A stretch of DNA of 6,096 bases, taken from assembly GCA_017626625.1 (NCBI GenBank), contig JAGAIK010000201.1, positions 1 to 6,096 on the forward strand, read 5' to 3'. The notes under the pieces were generated by a model. That model searched no databases. It was not told the origin of the DNA and saw nothing but the letters and a program-made list of their open reading frames with translations. This document shows positions 1 to 6,096 of the stretch, one piece after another. Position 1 is the first letter of the stretch, and the number at the start of each line of letters is the position of its first letter. This DNA is from Roseburia sp. (GTDB taxonomy: Bacteria > Bacillota > Clostridia > Lachnospirales > Lachnospiraceae). Position numbers and translations under genes: made by a program.

Positions 1-46
1 AAAACCATCTTGAAGTAAAAATCCCTGGAACCCTTGATTTTACTGA

Positions 47-979
47 CTATTTCCCTATAATCTCTGCTGTATCAATAAACTCATAAGGCGTCTGCTGGTA
101 TACATAGTAATTCAGCCAGTTCGAATACAAAATATTCCCATGAGACCTCCACTGCAGCCTCGGCTTCTGGGTATCATCATCCCCCGGATAATAATTCACC
201 GGAATCTCAATGGGCAGCCCCTTTTCCTTATCCCGCTTATACTCCTTATCTAAGGTAATGCGGTCATACTCCGGGTGTCCCATAACAAAAATCCGCCTGC
301 CCTCGTCCGCAATGGCGAGGAACACGCCTGCCTCCTCGGACTCCGCTAAAATCGTCAGTTCCTTCACATTGCGGATTGCCTCAGCGCTCACCTCGGTATG
401 CCTGGAATGGGGAGCCATAAAATAATCGTCAAACCCACGCACCAGCGGCACCTTCCGGTTCATCACACGGTGTTCAAACACGCCGAACATTTTCTTCGGC
501 AGTAGCGTTTTCTGCAACCCGTAATGATAGTAAAGCCCTGCCTGGGCGCCCCAGCATAAATGCAGGGTGGAGGTCACGTGGGTTTTTGTCCAGTCAAAAA
601 TCTCGCAAAGCTCCTTCCAGTAATCCACCTCTTCGTACTCCATCTGCTCAAGGGGCGCACCGGTAATAATCAAGCCGTCAAAAAAACGGTTCTTCACCTG
701 TCCGAAAGTCTCATAGAATTTGTTCAGATGGCTCATGGACGTATTTTTTGATTCATGGGTGGAAACCGTGATAAAAGTCACTTCCACCTGCAGCGGTGTG
801 TTAGAGAGGGAGCGCAGAAGCTGCAGCTCTGTCTCCTCTTTCAATGGCATCAGATTTAATATACCAATCTGGATTACGCGTATATCCTGATGTGTCGCTC
901 GTTTCTCATCCATAACAAATATATTTTCCTTTTCTAGTATTTCCTTTGCCGGTAAATCGCTCTGTGTCTTTATTGGCAT
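47..979 (-). CDS. metA: Homoserine O-acetyltransferase, MetA family
   Basis: Transfers an acyl group from acyl-CoA to the hydroxyl of L-homoserine, the committed step of methionine synthesis in the cytoplasm. The 310-residue length and the MPIK start match the MetA family (about 305-310 residues). The catalytic set falls at the family numbering: nucleophile Cys142 in LCWGAQ, His235 and Glu237 in GHPEYD, oxyanion Lys47 in LMPLKEE, and substrate-binding Arg249. Residue 111, in the segment TGAPLE, is Glu. In characterised MetA enzymes Glu111 goes with acetyl-CoA use and Gly111 with succinyl-CoA, so acetyltransferase is the better name, although family naming often defaults to succinyltransferase. 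The start is supported by AGAGGG about 6 nt upstream. It follows ligA by 73 nt on the same strand and ends in TAG 46 nt before the window edge. Family identity is very sure; acyl specificity is inferred from one residue. Confidence 0.96.
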   Translation of the reverse strand: MPIKTQSDLPAKEILEKENIFVMDEKRATHQDIRVIQIGILNLMPLKEETELQLLRSLSNTPLQVEVTFITVSTHESKNTSMSHLNKFYETFGQVKNRFFDGLIITGAPLEQMEYEEVDYWKELCEIFDWTKTHVTSTLHLCWGAQAGLYYHYGLQKTLLPKKMFGVFEHRVMNRKVPLVRGFDDYFMAPHSRHTEVSAEAIRNVKELTILAESEEAGVFLAIADEGRRIFVMGHPEYDRITLDKEYKRDKEKGLPIEIPVNYYPGDDDTQKPRLQWRSHGNILYSNWLNYYVYQQTPYEFIDTAEIIGK

Positions 980-1001
980 GTCTATCCCTCTTCCCTTTAC
1001 A

Positions 1002-1048
1002 AGTAACTGTCCTGTTACTGTTTATCCGCTGACAGATATTGCAGTAAC
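1002..1048 (-). repeat. Three-part inverted repeat in the metA leader
   Basis: The 73-nt ligA-metA gap holds three related segments: 1042-1048, 1014-1020 and 1002-1007. Read as minus-strand RNA they are GUUACUG, CAGUAAC and GUUACU. The middle segment can pair with the first (7 bp, 21-nt loop) or with the third (6 bp, 6-nt loop, AGUAAC/GUUACU), but not both. The shorter hairpin ends roughly 10 nt before the metA ribosome binding site. No U-tract follows either hairpin, so neither looks like an intrinsic terminator. The repeats are visible; a regulatory role is speculation. Confidence 0.45.
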
Positions 1049-1051
1049 TTT

Positions 1052-3810
<2,759 letters not shown>

Positions 3811-3815
3811 CCATT

Positions 3816-3820
3816 CTCCT
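3816..3820 (-). promoter_or_regulatory. Ribosome binding site that sets the rluF start
   Basis: AGGAG (within GAGAGGAG) on the minus strand, 5 nt before the ATG at 3810. The alternative in-frame ATGs at 3825 and 3873 have no comparable site, and the 3873 one sits upstream of the terminator. Confidence 0.75.
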
Positions 3821-3829
3821 CTCATATGG

Positions 3830-3862
3830 AAAAAACGGAGACTTCTTAAGTAAAAGTCTCCG
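3830..3862 (-). terminator. Intrinsic terminator after the SH3-domain gene
   Basis: On the minus strand a 9-bp stem (3854-3862 with 3836-3844, CGGAGACTT/AAGTCTCCG) closes a 9-nt loop and is followed directly by six T residues (3830-3835). It begins 24 nt past the TAA of the SH3-domain gene. The U-tract ends 19 nt before the rluF start codon, leaving no room for a promoter between them. On the plus strand no T-run follows, so it works in one direction only. Confidence 0.9.
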
Positions 3863-3886
3863 CTTCCTTTCATTTCACATCTTATC

Positions 3887-5167
3887 TTACTGCAGCAGAT
3901 CCGTCTTAATATAGCCCGTCTGCCCGTTCCATGTCACTTTTGTCCAGCCTTCTGCATAGCTCATAACGACTGTTACCTTTTCTCCTGAAAAAGCAGTTCC
4001 AATCTTATCGGAAGTCTCGCTCATACCGGAACGGATATTCGTAGAACCGGATAAGGTAATCACCTGTCCCTCCGCCAAAGCCCCTGCTGTGCTCTGTGAG
4101 GTATCGGCGCTGTTATCGTTACTGTCCGTCTGCGGTTCTTCTGTGGTCAGATACTCCGTCTTGATGTATCCGGTTGTTCCGCCGTAATTGACAATACTCC
4201 AATCTCCGTCTGTTCCGGTTCTGCCGATGGCAGTTCCCTTTTCCACTGTTCCTATCTTTTCGGAAGAAGTGTCTGCCGCTGCCCTGACATTTACTTTATC
4301 TACGGTATATACTGTCTCTGTTGTATCCTCTGTCTGCTCCGGTTCTGTCGTTTCCGTCTCCTCCGGAATCTCTGTGCTCTCTGTCTCTTCCGGTGCCTCT
4401 GTTTCCTCCGGAATCTCAGTGCTTTCCGCCTGGGCAATGAGATTCTGCTTCCATGTGGTAATTGCCGCAGGAAGTTTCACATTAATCACATCTGCCAACG
4501 AAGCATCTGCTTCCACCGCCGCGGTATACTTCTCCTGTATCTCCTGCTGAAGCGCAATGACATCTGCACTTTCCTCGTATTTATCAATCAGGCTCTGCAC
4601 ACTGGTATCCACTGCATTCTCTTTAATCTTGGAATTATACTGGCTGTAGAGGTTGTCAATGCACAGAGAACCGTCCTCATTGGTTCTGACATAAAAGAAA
4701 TCCAGTCCCGGCGCCATGGTCTCTGCATCTGTAAACTTGATTTCAATCGCAACGGATACCAGGTAGGAATTATCGTCTAACCCACGCTTGGTATAGCACT
4801 TGATATTCTCATAGCTGTCCACATATTTGCTGTATTCTGCAATGTAACTCTTCTCATTTTCAGATATGGGGGTGGCAATCGCAGCAATGGTATCCACATC
4901 TCCTGCTGCATATGCGGTAAAATACTGATTAATCAAGGCGTTCACGTCCTCATAGGCATCCACCTGAAACGCCTCTTCCGTCTCACTCTCCATCTCGGTA
5001 GCGGCAACGCTCTCACCATCCCCGCCGTTTTTCGGTGCGCCGCAGTTGACTAACACCAGAACTAATACTATAAATAATGCACCCGCTGTAAAATACCGGA
5101 TATTTTGTTTCACGAATGCGAAAAAATCATTGTTTTTATGATTATCTTTTCCTTTAGAAAAAGCCAT
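3887..5167 (-). CDS. Membrane-anchored protein with two C-terminal SH3b domains
   Basis: Probable envelope protein of unknown exact function. From the start used here it has 426 residues. A short basic N-terminus is followed by one hydrophobic segment (about 25-41, rich in Leu/Val), which probably leaves the rest outside the cell. Next come an alpha/beta region (about 69-181) resembling an NTF2-like fold, a helical stretch (about 182-246), and an acidic Thr/Glu/Pro linker (about 248-284). Two bacterial SH3 (SH3_3-type) domains follow at about 287-341 and 368-426, both with N-[VI]-R-[AS]-x-x-x and GYIKT motifs. Such SH3b domains often bind peptidoglycan. The sequence LVNCG after the hydrophobic segment resembles a lipobox but has Asn at -1, which is unusual. 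An in-frame ATG at 5179 would add four residues. It lies only 1 nt from the purine-rich site, so 5167 is preferred. It appears to share a transcript with the upstream tRNA. Confidence 0.9.
   Translation of the reverse strand: MAFSKGKDNHKNNDFFAFVKQNIRYFTAGALFIVLVLVLVNCGAPKNGGDGESVAATEMESETEEAFQVDAYEDVNALINQYFTAYAAGDVDTIAAIATPISENEKSYIAEYSKYVDSYENIKCYTKRGLDDNSYLVSVAIEIKFTDAETMAPGLDFFYVRTNEDGSLCIDNLYSQYNSKIKENAVDTSVQSLIDKYEESADVIALQQEIQEKYTAAVEADASLADVINVKLPAAITTWKQNLIAQAESTEIPEETEAPEETESTEIPEETETTEPEQTEDTTETVYTVDKVNVRAAADTSSEKIGTVEKGTAIGRTGTDGDWSIVNYGGTTGYIKTEYLTTEEPQTDSNDNSADTSQSTAGALAEGQVITLSGSTNIRSGMSETSDKIGTAFSGEKVTVVMSYAEGWTKVTWNGQTGYIKTDLLQ
3908..3937 (-). promoter_or_regulatory. Candidate promoter for rluF-ligA
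   Basis: GTGACA (3932-3937) and TATATT (3908-3913), spaced by 18 bp on the minus strand, each match 5 of 6 consensus bases. The site lies in the last codons of the SH3-domain gene. A transcript from it would start near 3901 and run into the terminator hairpin before reaching rluF. The same bases encode the Gly-Tyr-Ile-Lys motif of the SH3b domain, so the match may be accidental. Confidence 0.3.
4352..4426 (-). repeat. Tandem repeat encoding the Thr/Glu/Pro linker
   Basis: The ten-residue segment ESTEIPEETE is encoded twice, at 4397-4426 and 4352-4381, with a 45-bp period. The 12-bp string CTCCGGAATCTC (plus strand) recurs exactly at 4361-4372 and 4406-4417. The spacer between the copies encodes a shorter version (APEET). 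This looks like an in-frame duplication that lengthened the linker between the helical region and the SH3b domains. Confidence 0.85.
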
Positions 5168-5180
5168 TTTATCTACCATA

Positions 5181-5187
5181 CCTTTCT
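5181..5187 (-). promoter_or_regulatory. Shine-Dalgarno-like site before the SH3-domain gene
   Basis: AGAAAGG matches the 5' part of the full anti-16S complement (AGAAAGGAGG). It lies 13 nt before the ATG at 5167 and only 1 nt before the ATG at 5179. Because it pairs with the 3' end of the 16S tail, a longer spacing is expected, which favours the 5167 start. Confidence 0.5.
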
Positions 5188-5218
5188 TTCACATAGTATC
5201 GAATAGTAACAAAAAAAA

Positions 5219-5290
5219 TGCGCCCGGCGGGAATCGAACCCGCATTGCTGGAGTCGGAGTCCAGTGTTCTATCCATTAGACTACGGTCGC
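5219..5290 (-). tRNA. tRNA-Arg, anticodon CCG (reads CGG)
   Basis: A 72-nt cloverleaf can be drawn by eye on the minus strand. It has acceptor strands GCGACCG and CGGGCGC, U8-A9, a D arm with GG in its loop, and the anticodon stem CTGGA/TCCAG. The anticodon loop is CTCCGAC (CCG at 34-36), the variable loop has four bases, the T stem is GCGGG/CCCGC with loop TTCGATT, and the discriminator is A73. The CCA end is not encoded; eight T residues (5211-5218) follow at once. Two pairs are imperfect: A4 faces G69 in the acceptor stem, and C12 faces A23 in the D stem (with U13-G22 a wobble). All other landmarks are normal, so a functional gene is likely. A strong promoter lies about 40 nt upstream, and the SH3-domain gene follows closely. 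Confidence 0.93.
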
Positions 5291-5336
5291 CTGCTCATGT
5301 AAGAAAGTATGTGTAACTTTTTTTAACGCATGTTCT

Positions 5337-5365
5337 ATCATAGCAGACATAAAAATAATTGTCAA
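5337..5365 (-). promoter_or_regulatory. Near-consensus sigma-A promoter for tRNA-Arg
   Basis: The minus strand carries TTGACA (5360-5365, 6 of 6), a 17-bp spacer and TATGAT (5337-5342, 5 of 6). TG one base before the -10 (TGCTATGAT) gives an extended -10. The expected start point is near 5330, giving a leader of about 40 nt before the tRNA. No other strong promoter is visible before the SH3-domain gene, so this one probably serves both. Confidence 0.85.
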
Positions 5366-5366
5366 C

Positions 5367-5398
5367 AAAAAAACCGGAAAGCATGAAAACTTTCCGGT
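5367..5398 (-). terminator. Intrinsic terminator downstream of lactate dehydrogenase
   Basis: On the minus strand a 9-bp stem (5390-5398 with 5373-5381, ACCGGAAAG/CTTTCCGGT) encloses an 8-nt loop and is followed by T residues at 5367-5372. It lies 87 nt beyond the ldh stop codon. Its U-tract is separated from the -35 box of the tRNA promoter by a single base. No T-run follows the hairpin directly on the plus strand. Confidence 0.9.
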
Positions 5399-5485
5399 CA
5401 TAAAAATTTTATTTTCCCTGTCTGCCGCTCTGACGGCGCCATTTCCGCCATCTCAATTTTTTCATTTTTTCTGATTTTCCACCGC

Positions 5486-6096
5486 TCAATCCGCCGGGAT
5501 TCCATGCTCTTTCTGAATCATCTCATTCATTTTCCGCAGTACCTCCGCCGATTTTTTCAACTGCTCCTGCTCTTCCTCATCCAGGGAAATCGGAATCACG
5601 TCCTCCACACCGTCTTTTCCCACAATGGCGGGCATACTGATAACAACGTCCTCCATGCCATACATACCGTGCATCATGGAGGAAACCGGAAGAATGGATT
5701 TTTCATCCCGGATGATACATTCGCAAATCCGTTTCACCGCCATGGCAATGCCGTAATAGGTAGCACGTTTCCGTTCAATAATTTCATAGGCGCTGTTTTT
5801 CACTTCCTCATAAATCCGGTTTTCCGATTCTTCATGGAAAAAATGTCCCCGCATTTCACAGAAATCACTGAGCTTTACCCCGGACACATTGGCATTCGAC
5901 CATGCCGCAAGCTCGCTGTCGCCGTGCTCCCCGATAATAAAAGCATGGACGCTGCGGTTATCTACCTTTAAATGCTCCCCAATCAGGTATTTTAACCGTG
6001 CCGTGTCAAGCACCGTACCGGAGCCGATGACCCGGTGTTCCGGAAAACCGGAAAGTTTTAACGCGGTATAAGTTAAAATATCCACCGGATTTGACA
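5486..6096 (-). CDS. ldh: L-lactate dehydrogenase, C-terminal part (5' end outside window)
   Basis: Reduces pyruvate to lactate with NADH, regenerating NAD+ during fermentation. About 202 codons are visible; the family has about 315, so the N-terminal third lies beyond the window edge. The frame runs open to the edge with SNPVDILTY, and the GTG at 6085 is an internal Val codon, not the start. Visible landmarks are the LDTAR segment with the Asp and substrate-binding Arg, GEHGDSE with the catalytic His, AWSNANVSGV, and KRATYYGIA, all typical of lactate rather than malate dehydrogenases. The NAD-binding glycine motif and the loop residue that separates lactate from malate specificity (position 102 in the usual numbering) are not in view. 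The gene ends in TGA and is followed 87 nt later by a terminator. Confidence 0.93.
   Translation of the reverse strand, partial: SNPVDILTYTALKLSGFPEHRVIGSGTVLDTARLKYLIGEHLKVDNRSVHAFIIGEHGDSELAAWSNANVSGVKLSDFCEMRGHFFHEESENRIYEEVKNSAYEIIERKRATYYGIAMAVKRICECIIRDEKSILPVSSMMHGMYGMEDVVISMPAIVGKDGVEDVIPISLDEEEQEQLKKSAEVLRKMNEMIQKEHGIPAD

Noticed and set aside
1..46. Possible terminator after metA (AAAATC/GATTTT flanking a 12-nt loop, followed by T residues on the minus strand)
   Set aside because: The stem is almost all A-T and the loop is long, so it would be weak. The region also ends at the window edge, so the true terminator may lie outside.
5193..5208. Two TACTAT copies 10 bp apart on the minus strand, each able to serve as a -10 box for the SH3-domain gene
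   Set aside because: No acceptable -35 sequence lies 16-18 bp upstream of either copy; the T-run after the tRNA is there instead.
6083..6085. GTG as a start codon for the lactate dehydrogenase fragment
   Set aside because: It is the Val codon of the conserved NPVDILTY motif, and the frame continues upstream to the window edge.

Overview
The window reads as a piece of a Firmicutes (Clostridia) chromosome, most likely Lachnospiraceae. The reasons are the moderate G+C, AGGAG-type ribosome binding sites, a tRNA without an encoded CCA, intrinsic terminators with U-tracts, a Glu111-type (acetyl-CoA) MetA, and an SH3b surface protein with an acidic Thr/Glu/Pro linker. The family placement is an inference from gene content and protein style, not from a search. 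Every supported gene is on the minus strand, so transcription runs from high to low coordinates.

Reading in the direction of transcription: (1) 6096-5486 is the C-terminal two thirds of an L-lactate dehydrogenase gene, cut by the window edge and followed by a clear intrinsic terminator at 5367-5398. (2) One base after that U-tract begins a near-consensus sigma-A promoter (TTGACA, 17 bp, TATGAT with an extended -10 TG). It drives a tRNA-Arg(CCG) gene at 5290-5219. (3) Thirty-odd bases later starts a membrane-anchored two-SH3b-domain protein (5167-3887), apparently on the same transcript, closed by an intrinsic terminator at 3830-3862. (4) Immediately behind that U-tract starts a housekeeping cluster: an RluF-like 23S rRNA pseudouridine synthase (3810-3001), NAD-dependent DNA ligase ligA overlapping it by 56 nt (3056-1053), and, after a 73-nt gap, metA (979-47), which by its residue 111 should be a homoserine O-acetyltransferase.

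The genes do not form one pathway. They cover pyruvate/lactate redox balance, CGG decoding, an envelope protein, rRNA modification, DNA ligation and methionine synthesis. What ties them together is tight packing: back-to-back terminator and promoter, a tRNA probably sharing a message with a protein gene, and a long gene overlap with the ligA ribosome binding site inside rluF. I found no mobile element, CRISPR array, phage gene, riboswitch class I recognise, or evidence of a new multi-gene system. The points most worth checking are the transcription of rluF-ligA past a terminator, the tRNA stem mismatches, and the repeat-containing leader of metA.
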